From the NCBI RefSeq assembly GCF_902459685.1, contig NZ_CABPSF010000002.1:620001-684000 (forward strand): a stretch of DNA of 64,000 bases. The letters are read 5' to 3'. This document shows positions 52,614 through 61,382 of this stretch, piece by piece; position 1 is the first letter of the stretch, and the number at the start of each line of letters is the position of its first letter. Source of the stretch: Pandoraea iniqua. Its GTDB lineage: Bacteria; Pseudomonadota; Gammaproteobacteria; Burkholderiales; Burkholderiaceae. A model generated the notes under the pieces. It saw nothing but the letters and a program-made list of their open reading frames with translations. It made no database searches and was not told where the DNA came from. A program made the translations under genes and the position numbers.

Positions 52614-54284
52614 ATGTCCCCGATGTCCCCGATCTCCCAGTTATCTCCGATGTCCCGGCCATCTTGTCGGCGCGAACTCCGCAACCGTTGGCACGCCGGC
52701 CTTGCGGCGAGCGTCGCGTTGGCAGCGGCGCTGATGTGCGCTTCGTCGGCGCAGGCGCAATCACCGACGCAATCACAGCCGCAATCACAGCCGCAATCAC
52801 AGCCCGCCGCCTCCCGTCACGAGATTCGTTTTGCCGTCAGCTCCGACACGCCCACGTCGATGCCGGGCAGCCTTCTACGCAACACGGCGACGGACAACAT
52901 CCTCGCGCACGTGGTCGAGTCGCTCGTCGCGTTGCGTGCGGACCTGAGCATCGGTCCGATGCTTGCCGACCGGTGGGACATCTCCGCCGACGGCAAGACC
53001 TACACGTTTCATCTGCGTCACGGCGTGCAGTTTCACAACGGCAAGCCGATGACGGCGGCCGACGTGAAGTGGAGCTACGAATACTTCATGAACCCGTCGA
53101 CCGGGTTCTATTGCCGTCGCGCTTATGACGGCCACGCGGGCGCCAAGGTGCTGGGCGTGCACGTCGTCGATCGCTACACCGTCACGTTCGATCTGGACCG
53201 CGCGTCGGCCCTGTTCCTCAACCACATGGCGGACCCGCGCTGCCCGATGGCGGTGCTCAGTCCGGACAGCGTTGATGCCGAGGGCCATTGGGCGCAGCCC
53301 ATCGGCACCGGGCCTTATGTATTCGCCGACTGGCAGCCGGGGCAGTACGTGTTGCTCAAACCGTTTGCCGCCTACCGGCCGCGCCCGGAGCCGGCGAACG
53401 GGGCAGCCGGTGCCAAGGTGGCGCATGCCGACGTGCGCTTCGTCACCATTCCGGACGAAACGGCACAGATGTCTGCGCTGATGTCGGGGCAGATCGATGC
53501 CATGAATCTGTCCGAGCAAATGGTGCCGCCGAAAGACCCGGCATGGCACATCGTCGCCGGGCCCGGGGCCGACCCCGCGATGCTGCTGATTCAGTCGCGC
53601 GACCCGCTGCTCGCCGACGTGCGCATTCGCCGTGCCATTGCGCTGGCCGCCGACTTGCCGGGCATTGCGAATGCCGTGACGGAAGGGCGCTCGGACTACA
53701 ACCCGTCGCTCGTGCCGAACGCCAGTGCGCTGGCAAGCCCGGCCACCCGCGTGGGATACGTGAAGTCGTTGCCGGCGGTCAAGCGTCTGCTCGACGAAGC
53801 GGGCTATCGCGGTCAGCCGATCACGCTGGAGACCAATCGCCGCTACACGCACATGTTCACCATGGCCGTGTATCTGCAATCGCTGCTTGCACGCGCCGGC
53901 ATCAACGTGAAGCTGCAAGTGGTGGAGTGGGGCAAGCAACTGGCGGATTACCGCGCCGGGCGTTTTCAACTGATGGCGTTCGGCTACACGGCGCGCACCG
54001 ACCCGGCGTTGATGTATGCCGACGTGCTCGGCGACAAGTCGCGCAATGCGCTGGTGCAGTGGGAAGACCCGGCGGCGCTCGACCTGTTGCGCAGCATCGC
54101 GGGCGAGACCGGCGACCGCGTGCGTGCACGTGTGTTCGGCGAATTGCACCAACGCATGCTGGCCGATGTGCCCATGCTCGTGCTCTACAACTCGCCCGAT
54201 CTGATGCTGGTCAGTTCTCGCCTGCATGGCGTGACGAGCTGGCCCATCCGTCTCAAACGCTTCTATAACGTGACGAAGGACTGA
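52614..54284 (+). CDS. Dipeptide/oligopeptide-type ABC substrate-binding protein (family 5)
   Basis: Up to 556 residues. Several in-frame ATGs (encoding MSPMSPISQL...SPMSRP) make the start uncertain. Sec signal peptide around residues 26-49 (GLAASVALAAALMCASSAQA), then a Ser-Gln-Pro-Gln repeat linker from a 12-bp DNA repeat, then the SBP_bac_5 domain (FAVSSDTPTSMPGSLL; LADRWDISADGKTYTFHLR; VQFHNGKPMTAADVKWSYEY). Binds the transported peptide-like ligand in the periplasm. Followed 4 nt later by the permease genes. Confidence 0.9.
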   Translation: MSPMSPISQLSPMSRPSCRRELRNRWHAGLAASVALAAALMCASSAQAQSPTQSQPQSQPQSQPAASRHEIRFAVSSDTPTSMPGSLLRNTATDNILAHVVESLVALRADLSIGPMLADRWDISADGKTYTFHLRHGVQFHNGKPMTAADVKWSYEYFMNPSTGFYCRRAYDGHAGAKVLGVHVVDRYTVTFDLDRASALFLNHMADPRCPMAVLSPDSVDAEGHWAQPIGTGPYVFADWQPGQYVLLKPFAAYRPRPEPANGAAGAKVAHADVRFVTIPDETAQMSALMSGQIDAMNLSEQMVPPKDPAWHIVAGPGADPAMLLIQSRDPLLADVRIRRAIALAADLPGIANAVTEGRSDYNPSLVPNASALASPATRVGYVKSLPAVKRLLDEAGYRGQPITLETNRRYTHMFTMAVYLQSLLARAGINVKLQVVEWGKQLADYRAGRFQLMAFGYTARTDPALMYADVLGDKSRNALVQWEDPAALDLLRSIAGETGDRVRARVFGELHQRMLADVPMLVLYNSPDLMLVSSRLHGVTSWPIRLKRFYNVTKD

Positions 54285-54288
54285 CGGC

Positions 54289-55230
54289 ATGCCGGCGTAC
54301 CTTTTCAAGCGCATCTCGATGTCCGTGCCCACGGTCTTTATCGTGACGCTGCTCGTGTTCGGCATGATTCGCGCCATTCCGGGCGACCCCGCCACGCTCA
54401 TGCTAGGCGACCTGAACGACCCGGCGCTGCTCGCGCAGTTGCGTCACTCGCTGGGGCTCGACGAGCCATGGCCTGCGCAGTATCTGCACTGGATCGAGCA
54501 CCTGCTGCGCGGCGATCTGGGCATGTCGATTGCCCGGCATCGTCCGGTGAGCGCGCTGATTGCAGAAGCGTTTCCGGTGACGGCAAAGATCGTGCTCGGC
54601 GCAACGTTCGTCGCCTGCCTCTTCGCGATACCCGCCGGGCTGTTTGCGGCGTGGCGGCAGAATCGCCGCAGCGATCTGGCGATCGTCATGACGACGGTGC
54701 TGCTCGTCTCGATTCCGAGTTTCTGGTCGGGCATTCTGCTCATCTGGATCTTCGGGGTGAAGCTGCACTGGCTGCCCACTTTCGGCTATCAGACGTTTGC
54801 ACAGGCGGGCTGGGGATCGCTGCGCTATCTCGTGCTGCCGGTGATTGCGATTGCGCTGGGCGAGATCGCGGTCGTCACCCGCATGATCCGCGCGAGCAGC
54901 ATCGACGTGCTGCGGCTGGAGTACATCGCCCATGCCCGAGCCAAGGGCTTGAGCGAGCGCCGCGTGCTGGTGCGGCACACGTTGCCCAACGCGTTCGGCC
55001 CCACGCTCACCGTGATCGGTCTCGTGGTCGGCCACTTGCTGGCGGGCGGCGCGGTCATCGAAACCGTCTTCACGCTGCCCGGCATGGGGCGTCTGCTGGT
55101 GGAGAGCATCTATGCGCGCGATTACCCGGTCGTGCAGGGCTGTCTGCTGGTGATCGCCTTGATCTACGTCGTGATCAATCTCGTCGTCGACCTGCTGTAT
55201 CCGCTGTTCGATCCCCGTATCAAGCACTGA
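54289..55230 (+). CDS. ABC permease, DppB/OppB type
   Basis: 313 residues, six TM segments, the family start YLFKRISMSVPTVFIVTLLV and the cytoplasmic EAA loop (LEYIAHARAKGLSERRVLVR). The GDPATLMLGD and LGLDEPWPAQYLHWIEHLLR segments are typical of DppB. First membrane subunit of the importer; 8-nt gap to the second permease. Confidence 0.92.
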   Translation: MPAYLFKRISMSVPTVFIVTLLVFGMIRAIPGDPATLMLGDLNDPALLAQLRHSLGLDEPWPAQYLHWIEHLLRGDLGMSIARHRPVSALIAEAFPVTAKIVLGATFVACLFAIPAGLFAAWRQNRRSDLAIVMTTVLLVSIPSFWSGILLIWIFGVKLHWLPTFGYQTFAQAGWGSLRYLVLPVIAIALGEIAVVTRMIRASSIDVLRLEYIAHARAKGLSERRVLVRHTLPNAFGPTLTVIGLVVGHLLAGGAVIETVFTLPGMGRLLVESIYARDYPVVQGCLLVIALIYVVINLVVDLLYPLFDPRIKH

Positions 55231-55238
55231 ACGCCCCC

Positions 55239-56078
55239 ATGACCTATTTGTTCTCCCTGCTATCCGTGCGACGGGCCAATTTGTGGATCGGCGGCTTTCT
55301 GGTCGGCCTGCTGGTGCTCATCGCCGCAGTCGATCTCGTCTACACGCCCTATAACCCGGTGGACGTGGATCTCTACGCCCGCTACGCCGCACCGAGCGCG
55401 GCGCATTGGTTCGGCACCGATGCGTTCGGCCGCGATGTGCTCTCGCGCATCATGGCCGGCGCCAGTCTGAGCCTGATGGTGAGCGTCGCTTCCGTCGTAC
55501 TCGCCTTGGCTGCCGGCACGTTGATCGGCGCGATCTTCGGCTATGTCGGCGGCTGGCCCGACCGGCTGGCCGGCATGCTGGTCGAAGCGTTGATGGCCTT
55601 CCCCGGTCTGCTGCTGGCGCTCGGCATCATGACCGTGCTTGGGCCCTCGAAATGGGGCGTGGTGCTGGCGCTGGGGCTTGCCTACACGCCGTCGGTGAGC
55701 CGCATTGCGCGTGGTGCCGTGCTGTCGCTGCGCTTGCGCGACTACGTCGAAGCGTCGCGCACCATGGGTAATCGCGAAGCGTGGACGTTCGTGCGGCACG
55801 TGTTGCCTCACTGCGTGCAGCCGTTGTTGATCTTCTCGACGTCGCTGTTCGGTTCGGCCCTGCTCGCGGAGAGCGCCTTGAGTTTTCTGGGGCTTGGCGT
55901 GCCCGCCCCGGAACCCACGTGGGGCGGCATGCTCGCGGATGGGCGTTCGGCCATCGATCAGGCGTTCTGGGTGGTGTTGTTCCCCGGCGCGGCCATCTCG
56001 CTGGCGCTGTTCGGTATCAACCTGCTGGGCGACGCCGTGCGCGATTTGCTCGACCCGCGACTGAAGGAGGTCAAATGA
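55239..56078 (+). CDS. ABC permease, DppC/OppC type
   Basis: 279 residues from the ATG at 55239. DppC-family N-terminal GTDAFGRDVLSRIMAGASLS and the EAA loop (LRDYVEASRTMGNREAWTFV). Six TM segments. Its stop overlaps the ATPase start (ATGA at 56075-56078). Open frame upstream runs out of phase through dppB and is ignored. Confidence 0.92.
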   Translation: MTYLFSLLSVRRANLWIGGFLVGLLVLIAAVDLVYTPYNPVDVDLYARYAAPSAAHWFGTDAFGRDVLSRIMAGASLSLMVSVASVVLALAAGTLIGAIFGYVGGWPDRLAGMLVEALMAFPGLLLALGIMTVLGPSKWGVVLALGLAYTPSVSRIARGAVLSLRLRDYVEASRTMGNREAWTFVRHVLPHCVQPLLIFSTSLFGSALLAESALSFLGLGVPAPEPTWGGMLADGRSAIDQAFWVVLFPGAAISLALFGINLLGDAVRDLLDPRLKEVK

Positions 56079-57937
56079 ACGCGCTCGCAAATGGTCAGTC
56101 GGCTCAGTCGGTTCAGCCGTCGTCGATGTCTGTGGACGACGCCGCCTCGGCGAGCGCGCCGCTACTCGACATCAAAGGGCTGTGCATTGCCTTTCCCGAC
56201 GGCAAAGGCGGTCAGCGCGATGTCGTGCGCAATATCGACCTGACGCTGCGTGCCGGTGAGTCGCTCGCCGTCGTGGGCGAATCGGGGAGCGGTAAAACGC
56301 TGATCGGCAAGGCGCTGCTTGGCCTGTTGCCGGAATCTGCGACGGCCCACGCCGACACGCTGACATTCGACGGCCGCTCGTTGCTCGATCTCGATGCTAC
56401 GCAATGGCGCGACGTGCGGGGCACCGAGATCGGCATGGTGTTTCAGGAGCCGATGGTCTCGCTCAACCCGGCCATGCGCATTGGCGAGCAGATGATCGAA
56501 GCGCTCGTGCGGCGTCGCGGTGTCGCGGCGGCACAGGCGCGTCAGCAAGCGCTGGCGATGCTCGCCCGTGTGCGCGTGCGCGATCCGCAGCGGTGCATGG
56601 CGCGGTATCCGCATGAGTTCTCGGGCGGTATGCGGCAACGCATCCTGCTCGCGGCTGTGATGCTGCTCAAGCCGCGTTTGCTGATCGCCGACGAGCCGAC
56701 GACGGCACTCGACTGTGTGGTGCAAAAGGAAGTGCTCGACGTGATGATCGGTCTCGCGCGCGAAGAGGGGACGGCGCTGGTGTTCATCAGTCACGATCTG
56801 GCGTTGGTGGCGGCCTACACCGAGCGTGTGCTGGTGGTGCGTCAGGGCGACGCCGTCGAGTCGGGGCCGGTGGCGCGGGTGTTGTCACATCCTTCAACCG
56901 ATTACACGCTGCGTTTGCTGGAGTCTTTGCCACGCCGCGACGCGGGGACGCGGGCACCGGCGGGTACCACCATCGTCGATGCGCCAATTCTGGAAGTGAC
57001 CGATGTGGCGGTGGATTACGTTGTTCCGCAAAGCTGGTTCCGGCGCAAGGCCGTGCGAACCGTCTACCCGTGTTCGTTTCGCGTGCATGCCGGTCAGACG
57101 CTGGCGATCGTGGGCGAATCGGGCAGCGGCAAGACAACCCTCGCCAAAGCCGTGATGGGCATGCTGCCCCGCGCGCAGGGGCAGGTGAGCGTGCGTGGTG
57201 CGCCGTTTCCGGCGCAGGGCGGCGACGCTGCCATGCGGGCGTCGCGCCGGGCCGTCCAGATGGTGTTTCAAGACCCGTACTCGTCGCTCGATCCGCGCAT
57301 GCGCGTGGATGCACTGGTGGAGGAGCCGCTGCGGCTGGACACTTCGTTGAGTGCCGCGCAGCGCCGCGAGCGGGTGGCGCAAGTGCTGGCGGATGTGGGG
57401 CTGGCGAGTTTCGGCACGCGGTTTGTTCATCAGATGTCGGGCGGTCAGCGTCAGCGCGTGGCCATTGCGCGCGCGCTGGCCGCGCATCCGCAGATCATCG
57501 TAGCCGACGAGCCCGTATCGGCGCTGGACGTCACCGTGCAGAAGCAAGTGCTCGACATGCTCACCGAATTGCAGGCGCGCTATCGCTTTGCGCTGTTGCT
57601 GATTTCGCACGATCTGGGCGTGGTCGAACAGCTGTCGGATCACGTCATCGTGATGTATCGGGGGCACGTGGTGGAGCGCGGCACGCGCGATGCGATCTAC
57701 GACTGTCCCGCGCATCCGTACACGCGCCGTTTGCTGCGCGCCGTGCCGGAGTTGCGCGGCGATCGCGAGTCGGGCTTTGCCGTCCATACGCGTGAATTTG
57801 CCGAACCGGACTCGAGCGATGCGCCGCTGGCGTACTTCGATCCCGAACAGGGAGGCGAAGCCTTGCCGCATCTGTGCCCGGTCGCCCACAGCGCCGATCC
57901 GGCGCACCGCGTCGCGGTATTCGCGAGCGGGCAGTGA
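56075..57937 (+). CDS. Fused dual ABC ATPase (DppD-DppF/GsiA type)
   Basis: 620 residues. Two complete nucleotide-binding domains in one chain: Walker A GESGSGKT at 68-75 and again near 347-354, signatures FSGGMRQRI and MSGGQRQRV, Walker B LLIADEPTT and IIVADEPVS. Domain 1 matches DppD, domain 2 DppF with the C-terminal Cys-containing oligo_HPY extension (HLCPVAHSADP). It powers the importer. The fusion is also seen in GsiA (glutathione import). Confidence 0.93.
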   Translation: MNALANGQSAQSVQPSSMSVDDAASASAPLLDIKGLCIAFPDGKGGQRDVVRNIDLTLRAGESLAVVGESGSGKTLIGKALLGLLPESATAHADTLTFDGRSLLDLDATQWRDVRGTEIGMVFQEPMVSLNPAMRIGEQMIEALVRRRGVAAAQARQQALAMLARVRVRDPQRCMARYPHEFSGGMRQRILLAAVMLLKPRLLIADEPTTALDCVVQKEVLDVMIGLAREEGTALVFISHDLALVAAYTERVLVVRQGDAVESGPVARVLSHPSTDYTLRLLESLPRRDAGTRAPAGTTIVDAPILEVTDVAVDYVVPQSWFRRKAVRTVYPCSFRVHAGQTLAIVGESGSGKTTLAKAVMGMLPRAQGQVSVRGAPFPAQGGDAAMRASRRAVQMVFQDPYSSLDPRMRVDALVEEPLRLDTSLSAAQRRERVAQVLADVGLASFGTRFVHQMSGGQRQRVAIARALAAHPQIIVADEPVSALDVTVQKQVLDMLTELQARYRFALLLISHDLGVVEQLSDHVIVMYRGHVVERGTRDAIYDCPAHPYTRRLLRAVPELRGDRESGFAVHTREFAEPDSSDAPLAYFDPEQGGEALPHLCPVAHSADPAHRVAVFASGQ

Positions 57938-57954
57938 TTGTTCTGGGCAATCCC

Positions 57955-57982
57955 GATCGGCGGATCTGCATTCCTGCCGATC
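57955..57982. promoter_or_regulatory. Inverted repeat GATCGGC / GCCGATC
   Basis: 7-bp arms (57955-57961, 57976-57982) 14 nt apart in the 131-nt gap between the ATPase gene and the aspartoacylase-like gene. It echoes the GATCGG/CCGATC half sites at 51300-51328, so it may be bound by the same regulator, or form a hairpin in the operon mRNA. Confidence 0.35.
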
Positions 57983-58068
57983 AGGTGACTGCCTACCATG
58001 CTGATATCGATTTGCCGGCCTGCGCCGTGCAAGTCAGCCGTCTTACGTTACGTCACTAATTTCTCGCC

Positions 58069-59187
58069 ATGCATAGCGTCACGCACCCCATTTCTCATTT
58101 GTGCAGCGGCACCTCGCAAGCGGTGGTCGCCGAACACTTCGGCAATGCATCCTCGGGCCGCAAGGTCTACTTGCAGGCGGCGCTGCACGCCGACGAGACG
58201 CCCGCCATGTTGGTGGCGACGCGCCTTCGCGACAAGTTTCTCGCGCTCGAAGTGCAAGGCCGTTTGCGCGCCGAAGTCGTGCTCGTCGTCATGGCGAATC
58301 CGTTGGGGCTGAACCAATGGCTGATGGGCGCGCCGCAAGGGCGCTTCGAATTGGCCAGCGGTCGCAACTACAACCGTGGCTTTCCGATGGTGTTCAAGGC
58401 CGTTGCGCAGCGTCTGGAAGGCGCACTGACCGACGACGTCGACACCAATCGCCAGCGCGTACGCGCAGCGTGGGGCGAGGCGCTCGCTGCCTTGCCCGTG
58501 ACGGATGCGTTCGGTTCGTTGCAGCACGTGTTGATGACGCAGGCCCATGACGCCGATATCGTGCTCGACCTGCATTGCTCGCGTGAGGCGACGATGCATC
58601 TCTATGTCGGCGATGAATGCTGGCCGGCGGCCGAGCCGTTGGCGCGCTATCTCGGCGCACAAGCAAGTCTGCTGGCGCTGGATTCGGGCGCGTTTTCGTT
58701 CGACGAAGCGCAGAGCTACACGTGGTGGCAGCTTCGCCAGCACTTCGGCACGACTTATCCGATGCCCGAGGGGCCGGTGTCAGTCACCGTCGAGCATCGT
58801 GGGCAACGCGACGTCAGTTACGAGCAGGCCGACGCCGATGCCGACGCGATCATTCAGTACCTGACCCACACTGGCGATATCGCGGGTGATGCGCAGCCAT
58901 TGCCGCCGCTGCTGCATCCCGCCACGCCGTTGGCCGGCAGCGAGCAATTCCGTGCGCCGTGCGCCGGCATTCTGGTGCACCGCGCGGCACTGGGGACGAT
59001 GGTCGAAGTCGGGCAGCCGGTCTTCGACATCGTTGCGCCGTTGACGGGCGAAGTGCACACCGTGTCGAGCCGCACGCAAGGCGTGCTGTACATGCGGCGC
59101 GACGTGCGTTTCGTCAATGCCGGCGATCCGCTTGGCCGCGTCACCGGCCAGCGCGTCCAGCGCTCCGGCATGCTGCTCGGCGCCTGA
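58069..59187 (+). CDS. Succinylglutamate desuccinylase/aspartoacylase-family hydrolase with C-terminal biotinyl-like domain
   Basis: 372 residues. Zinc motif H40-AD-E43 (AALHADETPAMLVATRLRDK) and the third His in VLDLHCSREATMHL. The C-terminal 90 residues (FRAPCAGILVHRAALGTMVE, VGQPVFDIVAPLTGEVHTVS) resemble the barrel-sandwich domain seen in many members. Hydrolyses an N-acyl amino acid or similar amide; not an ast operon. Compare DoeB/EutE of ectoine breakdown, which belong to this superfamily and also sit beside an ornithine-cyclodeaminase-like gene. Confidence 0.87.
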   Translation: MHSVTHPISHLCSGTSQAVVAEHFGNASSGRKVYLQAALHADETPAMLVATRLRDKFLALEVQGRLRAEVVLVVMANPLGLNQWLMGAPQGRFELASGRNYNRGFPMVFKAVAQRLEGALTDDVDTNRQRVRAAWGEALAALPVTDAFGSLQHVLMTQAHDADIVLDLHCSREATMHLYVGDECWPAAEPLARYLGAQASLLALDSGAFSFDEAQSYTWWQLRQHFGTTYPMPEGPVSVTVEHRGQRDVSYEQADADADAIIQYLTHTGDIAGDAQPLPPLLHPATPLAGSEQFRAPCAGILVHRAALGTMVEVGQPVFDIVAPLTGEVHTVSSRTQGVLYMRRDVRFVNAGDPLGRVTGQRVQRSGMLLGA

Positions 59188-59271
59188 TGGCTTTCGTCCT
59201 GACCCTGACCGCTACGACACCCGACTGCCCGCCAATGTAGGCCGAACCGAACCTCCACAAAAGAGACGCAT

Positions 59272-60342
59272 ATGACTCGATTCCTCGACGTCAACGATAT
59301 TCAGACCCTGTTGCGCCAAACCGGCGTTGCCCCGTTCATCCGCACGCTCGCGGACTATGTGCAGGACGATTACCTGCGCTGGCACGACTTCGATAAATCG
59401 GCACGCGTGGCCAATCACTCCGACAACGGGGTGATCGAGCTGATGCCTGTGTCTGATGCCCGCTTCTACGGGTTCAAGTACGTCAACGGCCATCCCGTCA
59501 ACACGCGGCACAACCTGCTGACGGTGATGGCGTTCTCCGCACTCGCCGAAGTGAGCACCGGATATCCGCTGCTGCTGTGCGAATTCACACTGATGACCGC
59601 GTTGCGCACGGCGGCGACCTCAGCCTTGGCAGCCCGCTGTCAGGCGCGCCCGGACAGCCGTGTCATGGCGTTGATCGGCAATGGCGCGCAGAGCGAGTTT
59701 CAGGCGCTGGCGTTTCACGCGATGCTCGGGATCGACGAGATTCGCCTGTACGACGTGGATCAGGCCGCGACGGCCAAGCTCATGCGTAATCTCGCGGGCG
59801 TGCCCGGGCTCAAATTGCTGCCGGTGGCGTCGGTACGCGAAGCGGTGCGCGGCGCCGATATCGTGACGACGGTCACCGCCGATAAGACTTACGCGACGAT
59901 CCTCACCGCCGACATGATCGAGCCAGGGATGCATCTGAACGCGGTCGGCGGCGATTGCCCGGGCAAGACCGAACTGGATCGCGACATTCTGCAAACCGCC
60001 CGCGTGATGGTCGAGTTCGAAGCACAGACGCGCCTCGAAGGCGAGATTCAGCAAATGCCGGCGGATTCGCCGGTGGTGCATTTCTGGCAAGTGCTCGCCG
60101 GGCAGCGCGCCGGACGCGAATCGCGCGAGCAGGTGACCGTGTTCGATTCGGTAGGCTTCGCGCTGGAAGACTTCTCCACGTTGCGCTATCTGCGCGATCT
60201 GTCGCAGACGGCGGGTGTGGGCAAGACCATCGACCTGATTCCCGAGCCGGACGATTGCAAGGATCTCTATAGTCTGGTGGCGCCGGTGATGCCGGTGAAA
60301 GCTGTGAAGACGGTTGGGGCCGCACCGGTCTACGCTGTGTGA
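59272..60342 (+). CDS. Ornithine cyclodeaminase/mu-crystallin family protein
   Basis: 356 residues. Family blocks: WHDFDKSARVANHS, VIELMPVSDARFYGFKYVNG, the NAD-binding loop ALIGNGAQSEFQALAFHAML and IVTTVTADKTYATILTADMI, GMHLNAVGGDCPGKTELDRD. These are the longer (about 350-residue) ornithine cyclodeaminases. Activities in the family include cyclodeamination of ornithine to proline, ketimine reduction and opine-type reactions. Last enzyme gene of the cluster, 84 nt after the deacylase; together they could convert an N-acyl diamino acid to proline or a ring imine. Confidence 0.88.
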   Translation: MTRFLDVNDIQTLLRQTGVAPFIRTLADYVQDDYLRWHDFDKSARVANHSDNGVIELMPVSDARFYGFKYVNGHPVNTRHNLLTVMAFSALAEVSTGYPLLLCEFTLMTALRTAATSALAARCQARPDSRVMALIGNGAQSEFQALAFHAMLGIDEIRLYDVDQAATAKLMRNLAGVPGLKLLPVASVREAVRGADIVTTVTADKTYATILTADMIEPGMHLNAVGGDCPGKTELDRDILQTARVMVEFEAQTRLEGEIQQMPADSPVVHFWQVLAGQRAGRESREQVTVFDSVGFALEDFSTLRYLRDLSQTAGVGKTIDLIPEPDDCKDLYSLVAPVMPVKAVKTVGAAPVYAV

Positions 60343-60405
60343 CACGGCCACAACGAACGCCGTCGCCGATGCTGGCGACAGGCGCTTTCGGGTAGGATGC
60401 GGAGC

Positions 60406-61335
60406 ATGACACTCATTCAATTGCGCGTGTTTTGTGCCGTCGTCGAGCAGGGCAGTTTTCGCGCGGCGGCACGTACGCTCGACATCGCCCAGAGCACGCT
60501 CACGCAGGCCATTCAGGGGCTGGAGTCGGAGCTCGGCACGGCATTGCTCAACCGTTCGCATCAGGGGGTGACGCTCACCCCGGTGGGCGAGCGGTTTCTC
60601 ATCCGCGCCAATGCCATCATCCGTGACTGCGATCTGGCCACGCAGGACGTCAAGCAATCGACCGGCGAAGAGGAGGGCAATATCACGCTGGGCGTGACCT
60701 CCGAGCCGCTAGCCGAATTGCTGCTGCCGGTGGTCAAGCGCTTTGTCGAGCGCTTTCCGAAGGTGCGGGTGCATGTCACGAGCGGCTACACGAAGATGCT
60801 GATCGAGCGGATTCGCGATGGCCGGCTCGATTTCGTGATCGCACCGCTGGCGCCGCAGGTGAGCGATGTCGACCTGAGCATCGAGCGGTTATATCGGTCG
60901 TCACCGAGTGTGATTGCCCGCAAGGGGCATCCCAAGGCGAATGCCACGTCGGTGCGCGATCTCGTCGATTGCGAATGGGTCAGCATTCGACCGGCGGGGA
61001 TCGTCGGTGCCGAGAACCGGCTCATCAGCCTGTTCAATACCGAGAGTCTGGGACATCCCAAGATCGCGTTGACGGCGGAGTCGCTGCTCGAGACGCTGCA
61101 TATCGTGTCCGAGTCGGACTATCTGACGATCGAGCCGCAAGTGCTTGCCGAAATGCCGCTGTTCTCGGACGCGCTCATCAGCATCCCGATTCGGGAAACG
61201 TTCGACCCGCGCGACGTTTGTCTGATTGCGCGGCGTTCGGCCCCGTTCACAATGGCCACGCAAGAGCTGGTAACCATGCTCGTGTCGTACTCACGGCTGG
61301 TGCATGGCTCGACCGGGCGGCGTACGGCGGGCTGA
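60406..61335 (+). CDS. LysR-family regulator of the amide-uptake cluster
   Basis: 309 residues from the ATG at 60406, 6-9 nt after AGGATGCGGAG; an earlier ATG (60397) lies in that purine stretch. HTH at 1-60 (IQLRVFCAVVEQGSFRAAAR, LDIAQSTLTQAIQGLESELG), effector domain at 90-295. Same direction as the cluster and 63 nt behind the cyclodeaminase gene; a CysB/Cbl- or AbaB-like branch seems possible from the TSGYTKMLIERIRDGRLDFV part. Presumed controller of 51415-60342. Confidence 0.88.
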   Translation: MTLIQLRVFCAVVEQGSFRAAARTLDIAQSTLTQAIQGLESELGTALLNRSHQGVTLTPVGERFLIRANAIIRDCDLATQDVKQSTGEEEGNITLGVTSEPLAELLLPVVKRFVERFPKVRVHVTSGYTKMLIERIRDGRLDFVIAPLAPQVSDVDLSIERLYRSSPSVIARKGHPKANATSVRDLVDCEWVSIRPAGIVGAENRLISLFNTESLGHPKIALTAESLLETLHIVSESDYLTIEPQVLAEMPLFSDALISIPIRETFDPRDVCLIARRSAPFTMATQELVTMLVSYSRLVHGSTGRRTAG

Positions 61336-61382
61336 GTATTCCGCCCGCCGGGGCAAGACGACCAAACCTATTAACTAGGCAA

